Shown one piece after another: positions 27,065 through 34,936 of a stretch of DNA of 64,000 nucleotides. The notes under the pieces were generated by a model. The model searched no databases. It was not told the DNA's origin and was given only the letters and a program-made list of their open reading frames with translations. Both the position numbers and the translations under genes were made by a program. How positions within the stretch are numbered: position 1 is the stretch's first letter; each line of letters starts with the position of its first letter. The DNA is from Bacteroidetes bacterium B1(2017). GTDB taxonomy: Bacteria; Bacteroidota; Bacteroidia; UKL13-3. The stretch is taken from contig NKJG01000002.1 in the NCBI GenBank assembly GCA_002256395.1, forward strand, positions 62,001 to 126,000, read 5' to 3'.

Positions 27065-27529
27065 TTAATCAAATTCGATTCCGTGATTTCCATGTGCGGC
27101 TTCATTGTACGGCGTTCCAATTATTCCATCAAGGTAACCTTCGCAAAACTCAAATTCAAATTCTAATTCAATTCCATTGGGTCCTTTTAATATACTTGTA
27201 CCTGTAACATACCAATGTCCAGTTTCATGAGCTCTTTCTATACTTTTTTCTTCTAAATCCCATTTTATTTCTTCTACTGAATCGTAATCAATATCATATT
27301 CTTCAATATATTCTTCGTATGTGTATTCGAATGCCCAATTTGTTTTCAATAGTTCTGAATCATCACCTCCTAGCAATTCAAATAAGCGGTAGGGATCTTC
27401 TTCGGCTAAAACTTTGTATCTTTTTTTATTATCAGTAATATCTCTATGAATTAAAATTACTCTTTCCTCAAGATTTTTGATAGACTCTATTTCTACCCAT
27501 AATTTATCAATTTCGGTTTTCTGTTTCAT
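27065..27529 (-). CDS. hypothetical acidic protein
   Basis: The 154-residue protein is rich in Glu, Asp and Tyr (AFEYTYEEYIEEYDIDYDSVEEIKWDLEEKSIERAHETGHWYV). It has a beta-rich C-terminal part (GTSILKGPNGIELEFEFEFCEGYLDG). There is no signal peptide. I recognise no family. The strong negative charge could mean a nucleic-acid-mimic or immunity-type role, but nothing shows this. It is flanked on both sides by palindromic spacers. Confidence 0.55.
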   Translation of the reverse strand: MKQKTEIDKLWVEIESIKNLEERVILIHRDITDNKKRYKVLAEEDPYRLFELLGGDDSELLKTNWAFEYTYEEYIEEYDIDYDSVEEIKWDLEEKSIERAHETGHWYVTGTSILKGPNGIELEFEFEFCEGYLDGIIGTPYNEAAHGNHGIEFD

Positions 27530-27542
27530 GATGGTTTATTTT

Positions 27543-27707
27543 GCATGACGTTTTTGGGCTTGGAGAAGGTGGCGATTTTCACAACAAATTTTGATGCGGA
27601 GAACCAAACTTTGATTAACCACCAATGTGCCTGCCTGTCCGTAACAAAGTGCAGGCGGGTCTGCGGAGCACTGAACCGCCACTTTTGCCAAACCAGTGTT
27701 ATAAGCA
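27543..27707. repeat. long imperfect palindrome (family element B)
   Basis: The outer arms GGTGGCG / CCGCCAC and inner arms CCTGCCTG / CAGGCGGG form a large imperfect hairpin over the whole spacer. It contains ACAACAAATTTTGAT and TTTGATTAACC, both shared with element C. It ends in GTTATAAGC, the complement of the GCTTATAAC that begins element C. Frames crossing it are not genes. Confidence 0.55.
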
Positions 27708-27732
27708 GAAAATGTCATAAGTCTATTTTATT

Positions 27733-28437
27733 TTATTTTATTTTATTATAAATTTTATGATCAATTCTGAGTAATGGATAAGCTGCCAATAATTCAAATA
27801 TATCATCAGTATTCTTGAATAAATGATCAGAAGATATCTTATTATTTTTTATCAAAGCGATAATTTTCAGTATTTTTAATGCAGCATTTTGGCTTTTCCC
27901 AGAAAAAGTATGTTTTTTCAAAACTTGTATTCGAGCAATTGCATTTGGCCAAGGAGTAGGAAATAACTTTAATGCCGACTCAGATATTTCGTCCATTAAC
28001 TTAAATAATTCATTTTCGTTTGTAATATTCTTTTTTGGGTATGTATAATTTGCAATATTTATCAAATCTAATAGAACAAATGGTCTTCTTACCTTAACAT
28101 AGGCTTCAAAACCAGGGAAGCTCGGCAAATACGGTCTGCTAGAGGACTCATATATATACCGAATTTCTTTAGCAATTATACGGTAGTCTATAATAATGTA
28201 AGGCTTGGTAACAGGCAAAATCATTTTATTTATTTCATCAGCATCAATATGAAAATAAATCCCATTTTCAAAATTATTAATTAAGGATTCAGCTATTTCA
28301 ACTCTGCCTAACGAATATATTCTTGTACCACTTGTATTTGCCCAATGGCCTGATGGACTATGCATATCTCCATCGTCTAAAGTTAAAACTACATCTTTAA
28401 TTTTACCACGATTAATAATTTCTATCTCAGTTAACAT
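27733..28437 (-). CDS. hypothetical protein
   Basis: The 234-residue protein has no signal peptide. The N-terminal half is beta-rich (EIEIINRGKIKDVVLTLDDGDMHSPSGHW, RIYSLGRVEIAESLI) and the C-terminal half is helical (LKILKIIALIKNNKISSDHLF). It is Ile- and Lys-rich with a low-GC codon style. No family or active site is recognised. It stands alone between palindromic elements B and C, like a cassette. Confidence 0.55.
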   Translation of the reverse strand: MLTEIEIINRGKIKDVVLTLDDGDMHSPSGHWANTSGTRIYSLGRVEIAESLINNFENGIYFHIDADEINKMILPVTKPYIIIDYRIIAKEIRYIYESSSRPYLPSFPGFEAYVKVRRPFVLLDLINIANYTYPKKNITNENELFKLMDEISESALKLFPTPWPNAIARIQVLKKHTFSGKSQNAALKILKIIALIKNNKISSDHLFKNTDDIFELLAAYPLLRIDHKIYNKIK

Positions 28438-28462
28438 AATTTCAATTTAGTCATTTTTTTTT

Positions 28463-28609
28463 GCTTATAACAGTTTGCAGCAACAAGAAGGAAGGGCCTT
28501 TTACAACAAAACTTGATTAAAAACTAATGTTTGATTAACCAAAAAACTGTCTTTGGAACACGAAACCCAGCCTTTTGGGTAGGTATTTTTAGCTGCTGGG
28601 CTTTTCGTT
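28463..28609. repeat. imperfect palindromic element (family element C)
   Basis: It starts with GCTTATAACAG, contains ACAACAAAACTTGAT and TTTGATTAACC in the same order and nearly the same spacing as element B, and closes with a CCCAGC / GCTGGG hairpin. It overlaps the last codons of the 28589 gene by about 20 bases. Confidence 0.5.
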
Positions 28610-30484
28610 GCCTATAGGTTTAATTTCATCCAATTTGTTTGCAATTCCATTTTGGAGAAATTCCGAATATTGGCGCAATTGAATTACCTCAATGTCCCTT
28701 TTCCATTTGAATTCTGTGGAGATAATAATAGACAATAGAACCGACTTTTTTAAATCCTCATCTGATTTGTCCTGTTTGTTTTCATTAAAAATTTCGCTTG
28801 AAGTATTGTTCAGGTCAATAACTGATGTATATAAGTTTATGGCTTCACTAATTTTCTTCAAAGAATATTTTGCGATTATCTTACCATCAATTAGTTTTGT
28901 TGAAATGTTTGGCAAGTCGGACTTTTTCAGAACGAACAATGAATCTCTTACTAAATATGAGCCATTAAAGGAATGGATGTTAATGTTATTGTACTTGTCT
29001 ATTGATAATCCTGGAATCTCTAAATGATCAATAAAGTAATCTAAGTTTATTCCGAAATTTACTATTACAAAATTCTCATTAATAGCAAGTTTATCCATCC
29101 CTTGGAAAAAATCTTCTAGTTTCAGCAAATATGATTTCGACCTCTTGCGAAGAAATATTTCACCTAAGCCATCATTCAAACTTCTTGAAACAACAGAGGC
29201 CAAAAAGGAATCAAACTCCATGTGATGAACTTCTGGATTCTCAGTAAAGGCATCCTTGTCTTGGAGCATTTTCTGTCCGTTCACATACCATTTGTCGGAA
29301 TTGCCGTCTTGTATTGGTGCGGGATTGTTGATTGGTTGTAATTTTTCAATTGCCAATTCAACTGTTACTTTTGTCGCGGTTTCAAATTCCGTTACTTTTT
29401 TCTCTGATATTGGTAAAGTTAGAGCGTTAGTATGATATGCGTTTTCAAGATTTGATTTAAACGTTTCTATAAAATTTATCGGATATGGCTTTTGATTTTC
29501 TATGCACCATTCAGGTGTAATAAAGTCGAGATTCAAAGTTTTTAGCAGGTCTTTATTCTGTATATGTTCACTCACTAATTTTTTGAAAAAATCAAGTCCG
29601 TTAATCCATTGTTTAATTTCTCCTTGTGTTCTTGGAATAGGAGGAAAGTCAAGTGGTCGCATTGTTATTAAATACGGAATTATGGCATATTGTCTTAAAA
29701 ACAAAATCGCCATATAGGACATTATCCATTTTTTAATTACATAATCTGCGTTGAGTCCGCTTAATTCCGGGAAAGGATATTGGTTTGAAATCCAAGTATA
29801 TTTTCTATCATAAGGATCTCTTACATCAAAATAGAATTTAAAAATCTCAAACATTGAATCTGGCAGTAACTCAAACTTCGGTGGTTGACTTTGAGTATAA
29901 CTAAACAATCGTTTGATACAAGCATATCTCTCCTTATAAGTGAGCAAGCCACCCAATGCGTAATGAAATTCAATAAACCTTTGGCGTTCTGCATTACGTT
30001 TGTTGACTGCTTCTTGATTACTGACTTGAAAGGTACTTGCTGAATGATCGTAATCTTGGTAAATGTACTGCAGACTATAGACGTAGTATTGATGACTTGT
30101 CTCCCAATGATTAACAATCAAGTCATCTTGTTGATAACGTACCCCAAGAAGTAGATTTCTCCACATCCATGAATATGTGGTTTCTGAAATTTCTTTTCCT
30201 TGAAGCTCACCAAGAAGCCATAATTCCCCTGATGTTCTATGCTCCAATAAATAATTTCTTTTCTCCTTGAGTATTGCAAGTTCTTCAATTGCCTTATAAA
30301 CTAATTCGTAATATGCCTCTGGATAAACAACAGGTTCATTTGTGAATTGGTCTCTTACTTTTCTAAATGCAGTATAAAAAAAGTCAGAAAGTGTTTTTGA
30401 TACATTTGTCTGCTGATTTCTTATTGATTGCAATAACAAATCCGATAATGCAGAAAAATATTTTAAATCTGGACTATCTTTCAT
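28589..30484 (-). CDS. large hypothetical protein
   Basis: The 631-residue protein is mostly helical, with no signal peptide and no motif I recognise. The first ~350 residues are rich in aromatic residues (YSWMWRNLLLGVRYQQDDLIVNHWETSHQYYVYSLQYIYQDYDH). A mixed C-terminal part includes FLRKRSKSYLLKLEDFFQ and a charged tail. Its start overlaps the end of a small membrane-protein gene by 11 bases, so the two are translated together and likely work together at the membrane. Defence or transport are possible, but neither is shown. Confidence 0.6.
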   Translation of the reverse strand: MKDSPDLKYFSALSDLLLQSIRNQQTNVSKTLSDFFYTAFRKVRDQFTNEPVVYPEAYYELVYKAIEELAILKEKRNYLLEHRTSGELWLLGELQGKEISETTYSWMWRNLLLGVRYQQDDLIVNHWETSHQYYVYSLQYIYQDYDHSASTFQVSNQEAVNKRNAERQRFIEFHYALGGLLTYKERYACIKRLFSYTQSQPPKFELLPDSMFEIFKFYFDVRDPYDRKYTWISNQYPFPELSGLNADYVIKKWIMSYMAILFLRQYAIIPYLITMRPLDFPPIPRTQGEIKQWINGLDFFKKLVSEHIQNKDLLKTLNLDFITPEWCIENQKPYPINFIETFKSNLENAYHTNALTLPISEKKVTEFETATKVTVELAIEKLQPINNPAPIQDGNSDKWYVNGQKMLQDKDAFTENPEVHHMEFDSFLASVVSRSLNDGLGEIFLRKRSKSYLLKLEDFFQGMDKLAINENFVIVNFGINLDYFIDHLEIPGLSIDKYNNINIHSFNGSYLVRDSLFVLKKSDLPNISTKLIDGKIIAKYSLKKISEAINLYTSVIDLNNTSSEIFNENKQDKSDEDLKKSVLLSIIISTEFKWKRDIEVIQLRQYSEFLQNGIANKLDEIKPIGNEKPSS

Positions 30485-30863
30485 TATGCTTTTTAATTAG
30501 ATAAGAAATAAGTTTAGTCTGTGTATAAAAAATCAAAATCTTCTTTACGAAGAAGAAAAAGAATATTACAAGCAAAATTGCATTTAACGCAATTAGTATG
30601 ATGGCTGAATTTTCTATGATATAATCTAAAGAATTGCCTATGTGAATTAATGGTGGCAATTTTAAAGACCATATTACTATACAAATTAGAGATGAATACA
30701 AAGAATATGGGAAAGCCTTGCTTTCCAATTCTTGATTAAAAAGTTCAACAATTCTCTCCGTTGAATATTTTTCGTCAAGTCTGGCGACAACCTGAAGCAA
30801 AATAGGGTAAGCTACACCAAGTAGTCCTATAATTATGTAAATGTATGCGTCAACACTTGTCAT
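30474..30863 (-). CDS. small membrane protein paired with the 631-aa protein
   Basis: The 129-residue protein has about three transmembrane helices: residues 6-25 (AYIYIIIGLLGVAYPILLQVV), ~53-72 (YSLYSSLICIVIWSLKL) and ~85-110 (NSAIILIALNAILLVIFFFFFV). A basic cytoplasmic tail follows (YLIKKHNER). It is the first gene of a two-gene unit and overlaps the next gene. No family name is recalled. It probably recruits the partner protein to the inner membrane. Confidence 0.6.
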   Translation of the reverse strand: MTSVDAYIYIIIGLLGVAYPILLQVVARLDEKYSTERIVELFNQELESKAFPYSLYSSLICIVIWSLKLPPLIHIGNSLDYIIENSAIILIALNAILLVIFFFFFVKKILIFYTQTKLISYLIKKHNER

Positions 30864-31090
30864 TTTATTTGTTTTAGTCTACCTTGCTTTACTGGTGACT
30901 TAATTATTTCACACTCAAATTCACCCCTTTATTACATACCACAGTTGGGTATGTGGTATAAATAAAATTTATTAGGCAGTGGGGCAATAAGGTAAGTGGT
31001 CTTCATTAGCTATCCCAAAACTACTAAGTTTTGCCAAAGTTTCAAATAAAAAAGTCCATTGTCCAATTAACTCACCCTCTGCGCATCTTT

Positions 31091-31378
31091 CTAGAGGTGT
31101 TTTTTTTCGCCAAATTCAATGCTTAGGTTTAATTGGGCTGATCCACGAGTTTGAGCCTTGTTTGGGCTTAATAACCTGACTCTTTCTCTTAGTATCTCTA
31201 GGTTAAGTAATCGCTCGGTAGGAGTCATCCTAGCCATTTGCATTCTGCCATAGGCTTCGGATTCCTTAAAGGTTTTGAAGAAAGTAATTTCTTGAGGATG
31301 GAAAATACTTTCTTTGTTAGGCGTCTGTTTGGATGGTTTTTTCAAGCTTGTAAGAGGGAGGGTTGATTGAAATTTCAT
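31091..31378 (-). CDS. small hypothetical protein
   Basis: The 95-residue protein has a basic N-terminus and a helical C-terminal half (FKESEAYGRMQMARMTPTERLLNLEILRERVRLL). I recall this pattern as recurring in small Bacteroidota proteins of unknown role. There is no signal peptide. A 20-bp perfect palindrome lies 16 bases upstream of its ATG. It is separated from the defence-like operon by 200 bases. A hairpin with a plus-strand T-run covers its stop codon. Confidence 0.5.
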   Translation of the reverse strand: MKFQSTLPLTSLKKPSKQTPNKESIFHPQEITFFKTFKESEAYGRMQMARMTPTERLLNLEILRERVRLLSPNKAQTRGSAQLNLSIEFGEKKHL

Positions 31379-31394
31379 TCAAAATTTAGGAATA

Positions 31395-31414
31395 AACTTT
31401 GTAATTACAAAGTT
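31395..31414. promoter_or_regulatory. perfect 20-bp palindrome, candidate operator
   Basis: AACTTTGTAATTACAAAGTT equals its own complement and lies just upstream of the ATG at 31378. A half-site TTACAAAGT recurs about 160 bases away, near 31565-31575. The rest of the 31379-31579 spacer holds no gene. It contains a GCAAGC/GCTTGC inverted repeat. Confidence 0.5.
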
Positions 31415-31579
31415 GAATTCGGATGTTTATTTTGAACAAGAAGAGGTTTTTTTAATTCAATTTTGTCTGTGTGGGAAAGGTGGAAGCTCTTTTGCAAGCT
31501 TTGGCTTGTGAGACGGCTTGTGCGGCTTGCAAATGTGTGTGACAGGTGCGTTGGAATTTCTTTCATTACAAAGTGATAT

Positions 31580-32008
31580 TTAACTTAATCCAATTTCAAG
31601 GCAAAATTCAGTTATTTTTTTTTCATTCGTTAGTTTGTTATAAATGGTTTTATAATTCACAATTGAACCTGCAATATGGTTGAGTGCAATTTGTTTGAAG
31701 TTGCCTGTCAAGAAATCTTTGTTTCCTAAATCTCCATGATGCTTTAATTCATTCTTGATTTTGTTTCGGTAAGCATGATAATTTCTGATTCCCAAGAAAT
31801 CCTTAAACCTATAAAACATCGCAGCTTCTGTATCTTCAGCTGTTGAATATGGAATACCTGTTTTTTTGGAATGAATGTTTACTAATTGAGCAAGCACTTC
31901 TTCTGATGCTGCTGCCAAAGTGATAGCAGAAACATATTTCCCATTACAAAACAATTCTATTGCATCGCACAGTTGACTAATAGCTGCTTGTTCTTTACTT
32001 AGTTTCAT
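31580..32008 (-). CDS. small helical protein at the end of the defence-like operon
   Basis: The 142-residue protein starts at the ATG (MKLSKEQ) 4 bases after the previous stop. A 16-codon extension would overlap the neighbour. It is all helical: KEQAAISQLCDAIELFCNGKYVSAITLAAASEEVLAQLV and FLGIRNYHAYRNKIKNELKHHG. The layout resembles HEPN-like or nucleotidyltransferase-associated helical bundles, but a proper RxxxxH active site is not clear. It is the last gene of the seven-gene operon, so it may be a toxin, immunity or adaptor part. Confidence 0.6.
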   Translation of the reverse strand: MKLSKEQAAISQLCDAIELFCNGKYVSAITLAAASEEVLAQLVNIHSKKTGIPYSTAEDTEAAMFYRFKDFLGIRNYHAYRNKIKNELKHHGDLGNKDFLTGNFKQIALNHIAGSIVNYKTIYNKLTNEKKITEFCLEIGLS

Positions 32009-32012
32009 TTTT

Positions 32013-32426
32013 CTAAAATTTTTTGTTCCATTCAGGTAAGCAACCGTAAATTTCAAAATGCTTTTGTAATAATAATGCTTCTACATATGTTGGAATGTGT
32101 TGATGTTTTTCATCAAAAGTCACGAACCAGTATATGTTTAGAGCATCAATGTCGTTTTTCTCCATTATTTCCTCAAAGAAATGTTGTCGCTTTACACCGT
32201 TTTGTTTGTTGTTTATTCTGCCTTTTAGAAGTTGGTTTTTAAACTGTCCATTCTGATTGATTGTACCTGATGCACCAATGTAAACCAATTGGAATTTCCC
32301 TTCACTTAATTGTAAAATGTAATACACACCAGATTTCTCAGGTGCATTACATACTTGAGAAAGAGTTTGTCCTCTTTCAAAAACGAAGTGTCCGTTATTC
32401 TTGTATTTTGCTAGCTCGTCAAACAT
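32013..32426 (-). CDS. GIY-YIG-like protein
   Basis: The 137-residue protein has GVYYILQLSEGKFQLVYIGASG (residues 33-54), which fits the two-strand GIY-YIG signature as GVY...YIG. A later Glu in VEALLLQKHFEIYG could be the metal ligand. The usual Arg is within the helix region KNQLLKGRINN. GIY-YIG enzymes cut DNA with one metal. Spacing is 3 bases after the PD-(D/E)XK-like gene. Catalytic residues are only partly clear. Confidence 0.65.
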   Translation of the reverse strand: MFDELAKYKNNGHFVFERGQTLSQVCNAPEKSGVYYILQLSEGKFQLVYIGASGTINQNGQFKNQLLKGRINNKQNGVKRQHFFEEIMEKNDIDALNIYWFVTFDEKHQHIPTYVEALLLQKHFEIYGCLPEWNKKF

Positions 32427-32429
32427 TTT

Positions 32430-32894
32430 TCAAAAGCCTAAAATAGCCCAATTATTTTTTCTTGAATGGTCATCTGCTGTGAATAGTTTTAAATCAAACC
32501 AACGGAAAGCAATATCTTTTCTGTTACCTCCGTCACGTTTTGGTTTTACTAAATAGTTAGCGTATGCTTTTTCTACTCGTTCTGAAAGTATATCGTATTC
32601 ATAAACGTAGTAGTCAATCTCTTTGCCTGTAAGGTTTACCAAAACAGCAAATAATTGTGAGTTGTTTTTCCTTTCACAAATATCCATTCCAAGTTTCCAG
32701 CCTTGTGTGTTTCTTTCACTCATGGTTTTAACTTGAATGGTAACTGTTCTTGATGCATCAGGTGAAACCGCTACAATATCAAATAATGGATTGTTCTTTG
32801 GTGTTAGCAAAGCAAGTATGCCTCTTTTTCCAAGTTCGGCACATACGTAGTATTCGCCTGTTACACCAACTAAATTATTTGATTTTTTTGCCAT
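32430..32894 (-). CDS. PD-(D/E)XK-like / DUF4365-like protein
   Basis: The 154-residue protein has E14 in TGEYYVCAELGKRGI, D39 in NPLFDIVAVSPD, and Q54-V-K56 in TVTIQVKTMS. These give the E...D...(E/Q)xK layout of a restriction-endonuclease-like fold, as in DUF4365 and Mrr-type proteins. The rest is beta-rich (FAVLVNLTGKEIDYYVYEY). It may be a nuclease or a DNA-binding relative. It lies 4 bases after the ATPase gene in the operon. Confidence 0.65.
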   Translation of the reverse strand: MAKKSNNLVGVTGEYYVCAELGKRGILALLTPKNNPLFDIVAVSPDASRTVTIQVKTMSERNTQGWKLGMDICERKNNSQLFAVLVNLTGKEIDYYVYEYDILSERVEKAYANYLVKPKRDGGNRKDIAFRWFDLKLFTADDHSRKNNWAILGF

Positions 32895-32898
32895 TCTA

Positions 32899-34935
32899 TT
32901 ATGCAGGTGGATTTAATAGTTCATCAAGTTTTGTCTGAATTGGATTTCCTCTATAACGTAGCAACTGAAACAAGTCATGAGATGGCTCAATTAAAAGATC
33001 AATACATTTGCGTTTGTAAAATTCAAGAAACGAATTTTCATTGGATGGTTCTGTGTTTTCAGTTCCGTCAATAACTGTTTTTCTAACCTCACATTGATTA
33101 TAGTATGAAATTCGTGGTGCTTCACCATCAACTTCCAACAATGTCAAGTTTCCTTTTAATCGAATAGAACAATGAAAGGTATTTCCTTCAGTATTGCTTA
33201 AATCAAAAAGCAAATCCTTGGTGGATTTTACAATGTATCTGCTGCGTTTAATTTTCTTCAATTCTTTTAACGAATTTAATACTGCAATTAATTCTGCTTT
33301 ATAAAGAGGTGACGTTTTATCATTATGTGCAACTACATTGAGAAAACAGTCTTTGTAAACTTTCAAGTCCTTTATTGGTAAATAGTTGATGTTTTCCTTT
33401 TCGCAGAATTCTTTCAGTTTCAAAATTTTATCATTCAGATTTAATGCTTTGGTTTCTAGGTTTCCGTCATGATTAGCTTTTGTTTCAACTTTAAAAAAAT
33501 CAGGATAAACGTTATCTAATAATTCTTCGCATTCCGTCCTTAAATAAATTCCTGCTGCTGGATAGTCATGAATTGAGATAAATTCTTCCGCTTTTTTTAT
33601 TTTAGATGGGGAACGAAAGATTATTGGTTTGATTGGTGCTGTGGTTTTATCCTCGTATACTTTGCTTTCATCAACATACATTTCATAAAACATCCACTTA
33701 TTTTCAAAGCCCAAATTCTTAATTTTAGATTTTGCAACCTCATAAAATGAACGGTCATGGGTAAGAACTATAATTTGGTATTGGCTCTGATATTTTTCAA
33801 GTAACAAGTCCAATACCTTTTGACGATTACTCATATCTAGACTAATGAGTAAGTCATCTAAGCAAAGCATCCGAAGTTTAGCATTCTTCTTTAAATCTTC
33901 ACCATCTGCTTCCTTTGCAGTTCTTTCATTGTTGAATAAGCGATATTTTAGAACAGCCAAACGGATTGCTAAACCAACAGCAGTAAGTTTAGCTTCATTT
34001 AAGAAAGAATGAGGTTTTTCAACTGCATTTACTTCGCCCTCATATTCAGGTATTGTAAGCCATATATTAAAGACTGGAGGTTCAAATCTTTGTTCTGTTA
34101 ACAAGAATGGTTCTTTATAATAATCAACTTGGTTTAGTTTTAAAAATCTTTGGTTATCAACTTTCAAATTAAAGGTTAGATCATAACCTAGTTCATCCTT
34201 TAATATTGGGTTTCCTTCAGTATTTATGAAACGAATTAAATCCTCTAAACTTGCCCTAAAACCCTTGACAACATTTGCATAATCACCAAATTGCTGTTCT
34301 TTTCTTATTGGATATCGTAATTTTTGTTGTGTATTTGGTATATTCTTTTGTGGTCCTTGCCTTACAAACTGCAAAATGCGATTGCCACTTTGTGTTTCTA
34401 AATCTGTTATTGTTCCATCTTTCTTTTTATACCAATATTTAATTGGGTCAAATTTTACATAAGGTAAAACTTCTCTTTCAAATAACGGAAATATGTCAAT
34501 GTCATCTGAGTGTGCAAAATCATATAGACGAAATAATACTCGGTAATTGATAAAGTCTGATGAGAAATTATTTTCTTGAGCTTCTTCGTTTTTATTAATG
34601 TCAAATTCGCCCAGCGATATTTCATATTCTGTGCCATCTACTAATTTCACCTTAACATAGGGGTCAACCCAAGACGGTGAACCCTCTTTAATATGAATGT
34701 TTGTTAATCGTTCTTTATGGGTTGGGGTAAAGTATTTCTTTATTTCTTCTTCATCTTCTTTATTCGCACATTCAAGCAAAGTGTATAAAGCCCAGTAAAT
34801 TGAAGACTTTCCCGCACCGTTTTCGCCATATAGTAAAGCATTGTTTCCATCAAGTTTCAGAGGTTTTTCGTTCTTAGGAAAAAACTTAAAATTTTGGATG
34901 CTGATTTCAGCAATATTTGAACGGTTGTCTGCCAT
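32899..34935 (-). CDS. SMC/RecF-like AAA ATPase of the defence-like operon
   Basis: The 678-residue protein has the N-terminal strand IAEISIQNFKFFPKNEKPLKLDGNNALLYGENGAGKSS, with Walker A at 37-45. Far downstream is KLRMLCLDDLLISLDMSNRQ, a Walker B plus D-loop, followed by the switch His in IIVLTHDRSFYE. The ABC-type split arrangement fits RecF/SMC-like ATPases (AAA_15/AAA_23) that load on DNA and drive nucleases. A C-terminal domain of ~250 residues follows. The gap to the methylase gene is 1 base. In this setting it may sense or signal DNA damage or phage DNA. Confidence 0.85.
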   Translation of the reverse strand: MADNRSNIAEISIQNFKFFPKNEKPLKLDGNNALLYGENGAGKSSIYWALYTLLECANKEDEEEIKKYFTPTHKERLTNIHIKEGSPSWVDPYVKVKLVDGTEYEISLGEFDINKNEEAQENNFSSDFINYRVLFRLYDFAHSDDIDIFPLFEREVLPYVKFDPIKYWYKKKDGTITDLETQSGNRILQFVRQGPQKNIPNTQQKLRYPIRKEQQFGDYANVVKGFRASLEDLIRFINTEGNPILKDELGYDLTFNLKVDNQRFLKLNQVDYYKEPFLLTEQRFEPPVFNIWLTIPEYEGEVNAVEKPHSFLNEAKLTAVGLAIRLAVLKYRLFNNERTAKEADGEDLKKNAKLRMLCLDDLLISLDMSNRQKVLDLLLEKYQSQYQIIVLTHDRSFYEVAKSKIKNLGFENKWMFYEMYVDESKVYEDKTTAPIKPIIFRSPSKIKKAEEFISIHDYPAAGIYLRTECEELLDNVYPDFFKVETKANHDGNLETKALNLNDKILKLKEFCEKENINYLPIKDLKVYKDCFLNVVAHNDKTSPLYKAELIAVLNSLKELKKIKRSRYIVKSTKDLLFDLSNTEGNTFHCSIRLKGNLTLLEVDGEAPRISYYNQCEVRKTVIDGTENTEPSNENSFLEFYKRKCIDLLIEPSHDLFQLLRYRGNPIQTKLDELLNPPA

Positions 34936-34936
34936 T

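Noticed and set aside
26996..28609. Definite integron cassette array
   Set aside because: The spacers fold and share motifs, but the ends match attC only in part and no integrase is seen, so I kept it as a hypothesis only.
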